Below are positions 8,444 to 16,709 of a stretch of DNA of 37,807 nucleotides, one piece after another. The notes beneath the pieces were generated by a model that saw nothing but the letters and a program-made list of their open reading frames with translations, made no database searches and was not told the DNA's origin. A program made the translations under genes and the position numbers. The stretch's first letter is position 1; the number at the start of each line of letters is the position of its first letter. The DNA is from Stakelama flava (GTDB lineage Bacteria > Pseudomonadota > Alphaproteobacteria > Sphingomonadales > Sphingomonadaceae). The DNA lies in NCBI RefSeq assembly GCF_019351405.1, contig NZ_JAHWZX010000019.1, positions 1 to 37,807 on the forward strand, written 5' to 3'.

Positions 8444-10333
8444 CTAATTCTCCTTGGCGGCATTCAGGATCGGCAGCGTGACGAACGAAGCCTTGCCCGG
8501 CGCGGAATAGATGGTCTGGGTCGCCTTCACGAAATCATCCGGCTTCGCATAGGCGATGCGCGGTACGAAATGTTGCGGGTTGCGGTCGATCAGGGGAAAC
8601 CAGCTCGACTGGACCTGCACCATGATTCGGTGTCCCTTGCGAAAGACATGGTCGCGGTCGCGTAGCGGCATCTGCCAAGCGCGCGCGACGCCGGGCCGCA
8701 AGGGGTGCGGCTGCGTATAACTATCGAGATAGCGTCCGCGGCGCACCTCCATCGCGATGGGGAATTGATAGCCGCGCAACTCTTCCTGTTTGCTGTCCTC
8801 TGGCCAGACGTCGATCAGCTTGACGATCATGTCGCTGTCGCTGCCGGTGGTCGAAGCTGTCAGTGTCGCTGAAACCGGACCGGCGATGCGAATGTCGCGG
8901 TCGAGCGGCGCGCTGGTGTAGGTCAGCACATCGGGCCGGTGATCGGCGAACCGCTGATCGACCGTCTCCCACGTCTTCCAGCTTTCGTCGGTGAAGGTCG
9001 CGGTGATCGGACGCGGGCGATAGGGCACCGGATTGGCGGGATCGGACAGGAAGCTGCGCGACCCCTGCGAACCGCCTGCTTGTGGTGGCGCGAAGTCGAG
9101 GCTGCCGTCGCCGTGAAGATACAGCTTCACCGCTTTCGCACCCGCCGGTGGCCAGTGCGCATAGTCGTGCCACCGGTTCGAGCCGGTTTCGAAAATCCGC
9201 GCGTTCCAAGCGGGCTTCTCGCCTTCGCCGTGCAGCCAGTAGCGGAAGAACGCTGCCTCAATCTGCGCGCGGAACTGCGTACCGGTCTCAACGCCGCCCA
9301 GCGGGATGGCGCCGATCTTGTCGCCCTTGGTCCGCACCCAGCTCCCGTGAAACCACGGACCTGCGACGATCTGGTTCACATTGTCGGGGTCACTGCGTTC
9401 GGCGGCGCGGAAGAGTTGCCACGGGCCCCAAGGGTCTTCCTGATCCCAAAAGCCGGCGACGGTCAGCGTGGGCACGCTGGTGCGGTTGATCGACGCCACC
9501 CAGTTCTGATCGCGCCAATAGGCGTCGTAATCGGGATGCGCGAGCACATCCTCCCAGACCTGCAAGTCCTTCGCGAAATAGCGCGATCCGTTGTGGATCG
9601 GGCCGAGGTCGAGATACCATTGATAAGTGTCGCGCTTGTTGAAGCCGAACGGAGCGTTGGCGTGCTTCTCCGATTGCTCGAGCGCGGCATATTCGAAGGC
9701 GTAGCTGAGGCGCAGCGCACCGTAATGGTGCAGGTCGTCGTTCATGAACTGATCGGTGGGTGCTGCCTGCGGGCTGACCGCCTTCAGCGCGGGATGCGGC
9801 CGAAGCAGCGCCATGCCCGCGGTGAGGCCCGAATAGGAAACGCCGGTCATCCCGACTCGGCCATTATTGTCGGGGACGTTGCGTATCAGCCAGTCGATCG
9901 TGTCATAGGCATCGGTCGCCTCGTCAATCGCGTGGGGATCGTCGAGGTCGACCTTGGTCGAGACGCGGAATTCACCCTCCGACTTGAAGCGGCCGCGCAG
10001 ATTCTGGAACACCCAGATATAGCCGTCGCGCGCAAGGTCGCTGCTCTCGTCGGGGATTTTGTCCCACGCCGCATCGGGGATGCCATAGGGCGTGCGGCGA
10101 AGGAGGATTGGCAGCTTCTCACCCGCACGGGCGATCGGTCGCATGATCACCGTCTGCAGCTTCGTCCCGTCGCGCATCGGGATCATGACCTCGCGCCAGC
10201 TATAGGCTGGTGCAGCCGCCGGTTGCACTTGCGGGGAGGCGTCGGGCGCAGGAAAGGCGTGAATCGCCGGCCCGGCGATCGCGAACAGCGCGGCGGCCAA
10301 GGCCGATGCGCGGAAGGTGGTGCGGGTCGTCAT
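8444..10333 (-). CDS. Alpha-amino-acid ester hydrolase (CocE/NonD, S15-like family), secreted
   Basis: A 629-residue protein with a signal peptide (ATG at 10333, SD GAGGAG). The alpha/beta-hydrolase nucleophile is S166 in GVSYSG, the acid D297 in FWDQEDPW and the base H329 in GPWFHGSW. The carboxylate cluster that defines alpha-amino-acid ester hydrolases, which binds the free alpha-amino group, can be seen: E299 and D300 directly after D297, and D200 exactly 34 residues after the serine. These spacings match the known Xanthomonas enzyme (S174, D208, D307, E309, D310, H340). It should therefore act in the periplasm on N-terminal residues of amino-acyl esters or amides. It follows the epimerase gene by 17 bases, as one operon. 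Confidence 0.85.
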   Translation of the reverse strand: MTTRTTFRASALAAALFAIAGPAIHAFPAPDASPQVQPAAAPAYSWREVMIPMRDGTKLQTVIMRPIARAGEKLPILLRRTPYGIPDAAWDKIPDESSDLARDGYIWVFQNLRGRFKSEGEFRVSTKVDLDDPHAIDEATDAYDTIDWLIRNVPDNNGRVGMTGVSYSGLTAGMALLRPHPALKAVSPQAAPTDQFMNDDLHHYGALRLSYAFEYAALEQSEKHANAPFGFNKRDTYQWYLDLGPIHNGSRYFAKDLQVWEDVLAHPDYDAYWRDQNWVASINRTSVPTLTVAGFWDQEDPWGPWQLFRAAERSDPDNVNQIVAGPWFHGSWVRTKGDKIGAIPLGGVETGTQFRAQIEAAFFRYWLHGEGEKPAWNARIFETGSNRWHDYAHWPPAGAKAVKLYLHGDGSLDFAPPQAGGSQGSRSFLSDPANPVPYRPRPITATFTDESWKTWETVDQRFADHRPDVLTYTSAPLDRDIRIAGPVSATLTASTTGSDSDMIVKLIDVWPEDSKQEELRGYQFPIAMEVRRGRYLDSYTQPHPLRPGVARAWQMPLRDRDHVFRKGHRIMVQVQSSWFPLIDRNPQHFVPRIAYAKPDDFVKATQTIYSAPGKASFVTLPILNAAKEN

Positions 10334-10350
10334 TCGCCGCTCCTCGTTGA

Positions 10351-11346
10351 TCAGGCGGCCCCCCAGAAGCCGGCGGGCATCGTGATCTGACCGTCATGAT
10401 AGAGCTGGTCGGCGACCGGATCGTCGGTGAGGTACCAGGGGCCGTCGAGATCGACGATGTCGCAGAACTGGCCGAGCACGAAAGCGGGGGCGGTGGCCAG
10501 GCTGCCACCCGCCATGTTCCCGACCATCAGCGTCTTGCCCATCTTTCGGACCATGTCCTTCATGCGCAGCGCCTCGGTAAGCCCGCCGCATTTGTCGAGC
10601 TTGATGTTGATCACGTCGTAGCGGTGGTGATGCTGTTCGAGTTCGTTGCCGTCGAGGATGCTTTCGTCGGCCGCGAGCGGGATGGGGCTGTCGAGGCCGT
10701 CGAGCATTGCTTCGTCCCCGCGCCGGTTGGGCTGTTCGAGCAGCGAAACCTTCGTCTCGACCAGCGCCGCGATCAGCCGATCGATGCTGCCGCCGTCATA
10801 GCCCTGATTGGCATCGACACCGATCCACGTGTCGGGGCGCGCGCGCCTGACGGTGCGAACCCGCTCGATATCCGCGTCGAGGTTGCCGTCGAGCTTTAGC
10901 TTGAGCGCGCGGGGAGCAGGAAATTTCTGGAGACTGGCAAGAATTCGCTCGGGCGAATCCGCCGACAAAGTGAAAGTGGTGGTCAGCGCGTTGGAGGCCG
11001 AAGCGCCCGCAAGTTGCCAAACGGGCGTGCTGGTGGCGTGCGACTCCAACTCCCACAAGGCGCAATCGATCGCGTTGCGCGCGCCGCCTGCGGGCAGCAA
11101 GGTCTGAAGCGCGGCACGGTCGGCGCCCTGTTCGATCGCCTCGCGAACCTGTTCGATACCGGCCTGCATGTGCGGCACGTCGTCCTTCAGATAATAGGCG
11201 CCGGCGGCTTCAGCCCGGCCTTGGGCCCGCGAATCGTCGATCGAGACTACGACCGAGGGCATCGATTCGAAAAGATATCCGGAGATGCGGAACGGCTCGC
11301 GCATGCGGTTTTCGATGCGCTCGCAGCGCAGGGAACGCCGGGTCAT
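10351..11346 (-). CDS. dgcA: N-acetyl-D-glutamate racemase / dipeptide epimerase (enolase superfamily, MLE subgroup)
   Basis: A 331-residue enolase-superfamily enzyme. The N-terminal capping domain covers about residues 1-105. The barrel has the KLK acid/base motif near 150, metal ligands in VDANQGY, LLEQPN and AADES, and the second base lysine in IKLDKCGG. These residues define dipeptide epimerases and the sister activity N-acetyl-D-Glu racemase (DgcA). Because a DgcN homologue is in the same island, DgcA is the preferred reading; L-Ala-D/L-Glu epimerase is the alternative and would also fit peptide catabolism. Its upstream gap holds two strong dyads. Confidence 0.75.
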   Translation of the reverse strand: MTRRSLRCERIENRMREPFRISGYLFESMPSVVVSIDDSRAQGRAEAAGAYYLKDDVPHMQAGIEQVREAIEQGADRAALQTLLPAGGARNAIDCALWELESHATSTPVWQLAGASASNALTTTFTLSADSPERILASLQKFPAPRALKLKLDGNLDADIERVRTVRRARPDTWIGVDANQGYDGGSIDRLIAALVETKVSLLEQPNRRGDEAMLDGLDSPIPLAADESILDGNELEQHHHRYDVINIKLDKCGGLTEALRMKDMVRKMGKTLMVGNMAGGSLATAPAFVLGQFCDIVDLDGPWYLTDDPVADQLYHDGQITMPAGFWGAA

Positions 11347-11401
11347 CGCGCGCCCTTCCGGACCGGAGGAGCGAGGAACCGACCCCGGGAAGGGCGCGCG
11401 A

Positions 11402-11419
11402 TCGGCGCTGCTGCGCCGA
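11402..11419. promoter_or_regulatory. Hairpin upstream of the dgcA-like gene
   Basis: TCGGCGC TGCT GCGCCGA forms a 7-base perfect stem with a 4-base loop. It sits in the 11347-11498 gap, between the end of the XRE-cupin gene and the start of the epimerase gene, both on the minus strand. It has no T-run in that direction, so either an operator or a weak terminator is possible. Confidence 0.35.
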
Positions 11420-11420
11420 A

Positions 11421-11453
11421 TGGAATGACGTTCGACATGCGAGCGTCATTCCA
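11421..11453. promoter_or_regulatory. Perfect 10-base inverted repeat upstream of the dgcA-like gene
   Basis: TGGAATGACG (11421-11430) and CGTCATTCCA (11444-11453) are exact reverse complements around 13 bases. The arms are long enough to be an operator for a dimeric regulator. A smaller GTTTC/GAAAC dyad lies at 11467-11483. With the hairpin at 11402, the gap is unusually rich in symmetry. Confidence 0.45.
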
Positions 11454-11498
11454 CACCGGCAAATATGTTTCAATATCGGAAACTAATTATCTTATCGA

Positions 11499-12146
11499 CT
11501 AATCGCTTTTCGTCTCCTCGTGCCCTTCGCCGCGGCGGGCGGATTCGGCGAGACTCTGGCTGCCTTTTCCCGCGCAAACTGCCAGCACCCGGCATGGCGT
11601 TTCGCTGGTGCGGACATAGGCATGGGCCATTCCGCTGTCGAAATAGACCGAGTCTCCGGCATCGAGTGCGAGCGGTGAATACATGCTCGAATGCAGCTCC
11701 ATCGCGCCGGAAATGACGTAGAGATATTCCTCACCGGCGTGCTTCACGAGGCCGCCGACCTCTTTGATGCTGCGCGCCTTCACGTCGATAATGATGGGGA
11801 CCATAAGCTTCTGGAGAAGGTCCGCCGCCGGGTAATGATGGCTGTAGCGCTCGGTGACGGCGTCGAGCCACTGGCCGGAGTGCGAAACGCTTCTGCGGCC
11901 CAGAATTCCGGGGGATTCCTCACTGGGTTTCTTGCCGTTGACGAGATCGGCGACGTCGACCTCCAGCCCGAGCGCAAGGCGGATCATCTTGTCATAGGTC
12001 AGGGTCATCTTGCCGTTTTCGAGCTTCGACAGCGTCGAATAGGGAATGTCTGTTCGTCCGGCCAATTCCCGTAGCGTCATCCCCTTGGCCTGCCTGACCG
12101 AGCGCAGCGTCGCCGCGGGGTCGTTGGGTGTCGTCACCTTCGTCAT
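11499..12146 (-). CDS. XRE-family transcriptional regulator with C-terminal cupin domain
   Basis: A 215-residue protein with the same plan as the one at 227-889: an XRE helix-turn-helix at about 10-65 (TLRELAGRTDIPYSTLSKLE, LTYDKMIRLALGLEVD) and a cupin at about 135-200 (HAGEEYLYVISGAMELHS, LDAGDSVYFDSGMAHAYV). It is divergent from the TonB receptor operon at 12268 and upstream of the epimerase/ester hydrolase pair. A 13-base direct repeat in the 12147-12267 gap is a good candidate operator. The ligand is probably an amino acid or peptide-derived compound, by context only. Confidence 0.88.
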   Translation of the reverse strand: MTKVTTPNDPAATLRSVRQAKGMTLRELAGRTDIPYSTLSKLENGKMTLTYDKMIRLALGLEVDVADLVNGKKPSEESPGILGRRSVSHSGQWLDAVTERYSHHYPAADLLQKLMVPIIIDVKARSIKEVGGLVKHAGEEYLYVISGAMELHSSMYSPLALDAGDSVYFDSGMAHAYVRTSETPCRVLAVCAGKGSQSLAESARRGEGHEETKSD

Positions 12147-12176
12147 CCGGATTTTCTACCCGCTTCTATCCCGCCG

Positions 12177-12235
12177 AGAAACAACGAGCTTTCCGCCTTT
12201 ATGAAAAAAAGGTTGCATGAGAAGAAACAACGAGC
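12177..12235. repeat. Direct repeat AGAAACAACGAGC, two copies, candidate operator
   Basis: The same 13 bases occur at 12177-12189 and 12223-12235, 46 bases apart from start to start. Both are within the 121-base gap between the XRE-cupin gene and the divergent TonB receptor. Two exact 13-mers in so short a gap are unlikely by chance; a regulator site is the simplest reading. Confidence 0.5.
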
Positions 12236-12267
12236 ATCATTAGGACAATATAAGGGGTGGACGAAAC

Positions 12268-14655
12268 ATGAAACCAACGACAGCACTTTTTTGCGGGGTT
12301 GCGCTGACGGTGATCGCTTCGCCTGCGATGGCGCAACAGGTGACGGCTTCCCAAGAAAAACAGGACGCCGGCGACCTAAGCCGCCACCAGCCGGCCGGTA
12401 CGCCGTATGACGACGAGATCGTCGTGACGGCGCAGAAGCGCTCGCAGCTTCTTATGGAAGTGCCGCAGTCGATTTCGGTAATCGGCGGTGATCGCCTGAG
12501 CCAGCAACAAGCGACGAGCTTCGCCGACTACGCCAAGCTGGTGCCGAGCATGACGCTGCAGGAAACCAATCCCGGCAAATCCCGGATCGTGCTGCGCGGC
12601 ATCAATACCGGCGGTTCCAGCCCGACGGTGTCGGTCTATGTCGACGACGTTCCCTATGGCGCGAGCACGGGGCAGAGCAACGGTTCCGTCCTGGCGGGGG
12701 ATTTCGACACGCTAGATATCGAGCGGGTCGAGGTGCTGCGCGGACCGCAGGGGACGCTCTATGGCGCCAACTCGCTCGGCGGTCTCGTGAAATATGTCAC
12801 CACTCCGCCGCAACTCGGCGTCGTGGAGGGCAAGGCGAAGGCGGGCGTGGAGACGGTCGATGACGGCGGTACCGGCTGGTCGGGAAGTGCGGTGCTCAAC
12901 GTCCCGCTTGGCGACGTCATCGCGGTTCGGGCCGCAGGTTTCTATCGCAAGACGCCCGGTTTCATCGATGTGGTCGGTCTGGCCCAGGACGATGCGAACG
13001 ACGTCGAAAGCTATGGCGGACGCATTTCCGTGCTGTTCCAGCCGAGCGAGGGATTTTCGATCCGGCTGAATGCGATGCTTCAGAATATCCGGGCGGACTC
13101 GCAACAATCCTATGACGCCGACCCGCGAACATTGGAGCCGGTTTCGACCAATCCCTATACCGGCGATCCTGTCAGCGGATATACGCGCGGCGCGCGGTAC
13201 CGCGAATATGGCGATACCGATTATCGCCTCTACAGCGGCGCGCTCGACTGGGATCTGGGCTTCGCCACGCTGACGTCGGTGACCAGCTACAGCACGCTGA
13301 AAAGCGACGATGTGCAGGACATTTCCGATCAGCTCGGCGGGCTCGGCGACCTGATCTACGGCAGCGGTGGGGCGGGACCGGAAAGCGCGGGCATCTATTA
13401 TCCCAACGATGTCAGCCAGAACAAATTCACGCAGGAAGTGCGGCTCTCCTCGCCGAATTCGGACAGCTTCGAATGGCTGATCGGCGGTTATTACACCAAG
13501 GAGAACGGCCATATCTTCCAGCAATATCTGCCATTCGCCATTCCCGGCGGCGCGGCAATCGATCCGGCGATGACGCTGCCGGTCGGTCCGGGGGGCAGCA
13601 ATGTCAATTTTCCCGATTTCCTGGTCGCCCGGCTCGATTCCCAATATCGCGAATATGCAGGCTTCGCGAACGCGACCTGGCATGTGACCGACCGGTTCGA
13701 TCTGACCGGGGGCGTGCGTTACAGCCATAACAAGCAATCGACCTATCAGCTGCTCTCCGGATCGCTGCTGCCGCTCAGCGGCGGCGTCAGTCCGGACATC
13801 GCCGAGGGCGGGTCGGACGAAAATGTCTTCACTTGGTCGGTGTCGCCGCGGTTCGAGATCAGCGACCATGCGTCGATCTACGCACGCGTCGCCAAGGGCT
13901 ATCGCCCCGGCGGGCCGAACGTGGTGCCGCCCGGAGCAGGGCCCGACTTCCCTTCGCAATATAATGCCGACACGCTGGTCAGCTATGAAGCGGGCGTCCG
14001 CGCCGAGACCGCCGACCGTACCTTCGCGATCGATGCGTCGCTTTATTATCTCGACTGGAAGGACATTCAGGTCACCGTGACCTATCAGGTGCCGGGTATC
14101 GGGACGGTCACCGGCGACGGCAATGGCAGGAAGGCGATCAGCAAGGGCGCGGAGATCACCGCCACGATGCGGCCGATCGTTGGCCTCGATGTCATTGCCA
14201 GCGTCGCGTATAACGACGCCAAGCTGGACGGCGACCTGCCGGGGATCGATATCGGCGTCGGGTCGCTGGTTCCGCCGGGCTATGACGGCGACCGGCTGCC
14301 CTATGCGCCCGAATGGACGGCCAATGTCGGCGCCGACTATCAATGGGCGCTGCCGGGCGGTGCCGATGCCTTTGTCGGCGGCAATGTTCATTTGATCAGC
14401 GATCAGGCAACCGACTTTGATCCCACCTATCGCATGGAGCTGGGCCGGCGGCAGGTGATCGACGGCTATGCGACGGTCGACCTGCACGCCGGCGTCGATT
14501 TCGATCCGGTCCGCTTCACCGTTTTCGTCCACAACCTGAACAATTCCGGCGGTCTGGTGAATGTCGGACCCTATGGCGCACGTCCGGGCGAGGCGGTGTC
14601 GGTGACGCCGATCCGTCCGCGGACCTTTGGCGCCACGGTGGAATTCGGCTTCTGA
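12268..14655 (+). CDS. TonB-dependent outer-membrane receptor
   Basis: A 795-residue receptor with a signal peptide (MKPTTALFCGVALTVIASPAMA). The TonB-box-like segment DEIVVTAQKR is near residue 50. The plug domain is at about 60-180 (VPQSISVIGGDRL, LRGINTGG, IERVEVLRGPQGTLYGANSLGG). A beta-barrel follows and ends in the usual terminal phenylalanine (TFGATVEFGF). It would bind an outer substrate and pull it into the periplasm with TonB energy. It is the first gene of a unit that continues with a serine hydrolase and a POT peptide transporter, so the ligand is probably a peptide, not iron. Regulation by the divergent XRE-cupin protein is likely. Confidence 0.92.
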   Translation: MKPTTALFCGVALTVIASPAMAQQVTASQEKQDAGDLSRHQPAGTPYDDEIVVTAQKRSQLLMEVPQSISVIGGDRLSQQQATSFADYAKLVPSMTLQETNPGKSRIVLRGINTGGSSPTVSVYVDDVPYGASTGQSNGSVLAGDFDTLDIERVEVLRGPQGTLYGANSLGGLVKYVTTPPQLGVVEGKAKAGVETVDDGGTGWSGSAVLNVPLGDVIAVRAAGFYRKTPGFIDVVGLAQDDANDVESYGGRISVLFQPSEGFSIRLNAMLQNIRADSQQSYDADPRTLEPVSTNPYTGDPVSGYTRGARYREYGDTDYRLYSGALDWDLGFATLTSVTSYSTLKSDDVQDISDQLGGLGDLIYGSGGAGPESAGIYYPNDVSQNKFTQEVRLSSPNSDSFEWLIGGYYTKENGHIFQQYLPFAIPGGAAIDPAMTLPVGPGGSNVNFPDFLVARLDSQYREYAGFANATWHVTDRFDLTGGVRYSHNKQSTYQLLSGSLLPLSGGVSPDIAEGGSDENVFTWSVSPRFEISDHASIYARVAKGYRPGGPNVVPPGAGPDFPSQYNADTLVSYEAGVRAETADRTFAIDASLYYLDWKDIQVTVTYQVPGIGTVTGDGNGRKAISKGAEITATMRPIVGLDVIASVAYNDAKLDGDLPGIDIGVGSLVPPGYDGDRLPYAPEWTANVGADYQWALPGGADAFVGGNVHLISDQATDFDPTYRMELGRRQVIDGYATVDLHAGVDFDPVRFTVFVHNLNNSGGLVNVGPYGARPGEAVSVTPIRPRTFGATVEFGF

Positions 14656-14663
14656 TCCGGCGG

Positions 14664-14683
14664 GGCCGCCGCGAACGGCGGCC
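14664..14683 (+). terminator. GC-rich hairpin after the TonB receptor, possible attenuator
   Basis: GGCCGCC GCGAAC GGCGGCC gives a 7-base perfect stem with a 6-base loop, nine bases after the receptor stop. There is no T-run, so complete termination is doubtful; it may lower expression of the following hydrolase or protect the upstream mRNA end. Confidence 0.35.
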
Positions 14684-14734
14684 TCGGCATATTCGGGCGC
14701 CGATGGGGACGGGCCCGCGCGAGAGGACAATTGA

Positions 14735-16708
14735 ATGACTTGCTTTCGACGGGCGCTGCTCGCCCTCACCGCATTGCTCTGCATCACCGCGCCGGTGGCG
14801 GCCGGGACGCCGCAACCAGCGGCGCAGAGTGCCACGACTCCGGTGGCCGAGGCACCACCCAGCGGGGCTGCGGGCCATGAGCTGACGGCGCAGGATGTGA
14901 ACACGTGGCTCGACGGCCTGATGCCCTATGGCCTTCAGAACGGCGATATCGCGGGCGCGGTGGTCGTCGTGGTGAAGGACGGCAAGATCCTGACCAAGCG
15001 CGGTTACGGCTATGCCGATGTCGCCAAGCGCACGCCGGTCGATCCCGACCGTACCATGTTCCGGGTCGGGTCGACGTCGAAGCTGTTCACCTGGACCGCG
15101 GTGATGCAGCTCGTCCAGCAGGGCAAGATCGATCTCGACGCCGATGTGAACCAGTATCTCGATTTCCAGATTCCACCGGCGTTCGGCAAGCCGATCACGA
15201 TGCGCAACCTGATGACGCACACTGCCGGGTTCGAAGAAACGCTGAAGCATCTGATCAACGTCGATCCGAAGAATCTCCGCACGCTGCACGATGCGCTCGC
15301 ATCCTGGGTGCCTGAGCGCATCTATCCGCCGGGCACCGTGCCCGCCTATTCGAACTACGGCGCGACGCTTGCCGGCTATATCGTCCAGCGCGTTTCGGGC
15401 GAGAAGTTCGACGACTATATCGCGCGGCACATTCTGAAGCCGCTCGACATGCGGCACTCGACCTTCGCGCAGCCGCTGCCCGCGCGGTTCAAGCCGTTCG
15501 TTTCCAAGGGCTATGCGACCGCCGACTCCGATGCGCAGCCGTTCGAGCTGATCGATGCCGCGCCTGCCGGGGCGTTTTCGACGACCGGTGCCGATATCGC
15601 GCAGTTCATGATCGCGCATCTGAACCGGGGCGGCCCGCTGCTCGATCGACGCACGGCGGCGATGATGCACAGTCGCGCCACCCAGCCGATTCCCGGCCTG
15701 CCCGGAATGGCGCTCGGCTTCTATCAGGAGGACGGGAACGGGCTGAACATCATCGGTCATGGCGGCGACACGGTGTGGTTCCACTCCGACCTCCACCTCT
15801 ACATGGACAAGGGCATCGGCCTGTTCATGTCGTTCAACAGCCGCGGCAAGGAAGACGCGGCCTATCCGCTGCGCGCCAAGCTATTCGAGGAATTCACCGA
15901 CCGCTATTTTCCGGTGCCCGAGAAGCACCTTCCGACCGCTTCGACGGCGAAGGCGCATGGCCAGGCGATGGCCGGCACCTACCTCAGCAGCCGCCGCGCG
16001 ACCTCGAGCTGGGCGCGACTATTCTATCTGCCCGATCAGCCCACGGTATCGCTGAATCCCGATGACACGATCAGCGTATCGGGGCTGAACAATGCCGCCG
16101 GCGTGCCGATTACGTGGCGCGAGGTGGGGCCGTGGCAGTGGCACGAAGTCGGGGGACAGGGCCGATTGAATGCGGTGGTGCGTGACGGAAAGGTGGTCAG
16201 CTTCGCCAATGCCGAGTTCGCACCGATCATGACGTTCATGCCGGCGCCGTTCGCGCTCGACGGCGCGTGGATCATCCCCGCGCTACTTATTGCGCTGGTC
16301 GTGCTGCTGGTCACGGTCATCGCCTGGCCGACGGTCGCGCTGGTCCGCCGCCATTATGGCCGCACCGGGCCGCTGAGCGGCCGACCGCTGCTGCTGCACC
16401 GCCTGACCCGGGTGACGGCCGCACTCTATGTCATGATCGTGGCGATGTGGTTCACCTTCGTGTCGCTGCTGAGCGCGAGCCTGCTCTATCTCGACGGGCG
16501 GCTCGATATCTGGATGCGCCTCGCGCAGTTGCTGGCGGTGATCGCAATCATCGGCACCGGGATTGCCTGCTGGAATGTCTGGGTACAACTGCGCGGTGAG
16601 CGCGGCTGGTGGCCCAAGCTGTGGAGCGTGGTGATCGCGCTCGCGTGCCTGTTCATGACGTGGTTCGTCATTGCCGAGCACCTGATCCCGTCCAGCCTGA
16701 ACTATTAG
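14735..16708 (+). CDS. Periplasmic serine hydrolase, beta-lactamase/D-aminopeptidase fold, with C-terminal membrane segments
   Basis: A 657-residue paralogue of the enzyme at 1038-3032. They share long blocks such as GDIAGAVVVVVKDG, GYADVAKRTPVDP and PAYSNYGA. It starts after GAGAGGACAATTG and has a signal peptide. Catalytic motifs are STSK at 113-116, YSN near 205 and HGG near 345 (the first copy has HLG). Several hydrophobic helices lie after residue 510, so it is probably anchored in the inner membrane facing the periplasm. It follows the TonB receptor by 79 bases and precedes the POT transporter by one base. This suggests that a peptide entering through the receptor is cut here before import. 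Confidence 0.87.
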   Translation: MTCFRRALLALTALLCITAPVAAGTPQPAAQSATTPVAEAPPSGAAGHELTAQDVNTWLDGLMPYGLQNGDIAGAVVVVVKDGKILTKRGYGYADVAKRTPVDPDRTMFRVGSTSKLFTWTAVMQLVQQGKIDLDADVNQYLDFQIPPAFGKPITMRNLMTHTAGFEETLKHLINVDPKNLRTLHDALASWVPERIYPPGTVPAYSNYGATLAGYIVQRVSGEKFDDYIARHILKPLDMRHSTFAQPLPARFKPFVSKGYATADSDAQPFELIDAAPAGAFSTTGADIAQFMIAHLNRGGPLLDRRTAAMMHSRATQPIPGLPGMALGFYQEDGNGLNIIGHGGDTVWFHSDLHLYMDKGIGLFMSFNSRGKEDAAYPLRAKLFEEFTDRYFPVPEKHLPTASTAKAHGQAMAGTYLSSRRATSSWARLFYLPDQPTVSLNPDDTISVSGLNNAAGVPITWREVGPWQWHEVGGQGRLNAVVRDGKVVSFANAEFAPIMTFMPAPFALDGAWIIPALLIALVVLLVTVIAWPTVALVRRHYGRTGPLSGRPLLLHRLTRVTAALYVMIVAMWFTFVSLLSASLLYLDGRLDIWMRLAQLLAVIAIIGTGIACWNVWVQLRGERGWWPKLWSVVIALACLFMTWFVIAEHLIPSSLNY

Positions 16709-16709
16709 G

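Noticed and set aside
8939..10390. 483-codon plus-strand open frame
   Set aside because: It is antisense to the ester hydrolase, whose complete catalytic triad and carboxylate cluster settle the coding strand.
12712..14904. 730-codon minus-strand open frame
   Set aside because: It is antisense to the TonB receptor, which has signal peptide, plug and terminal Phe; the antisense product has no family features.
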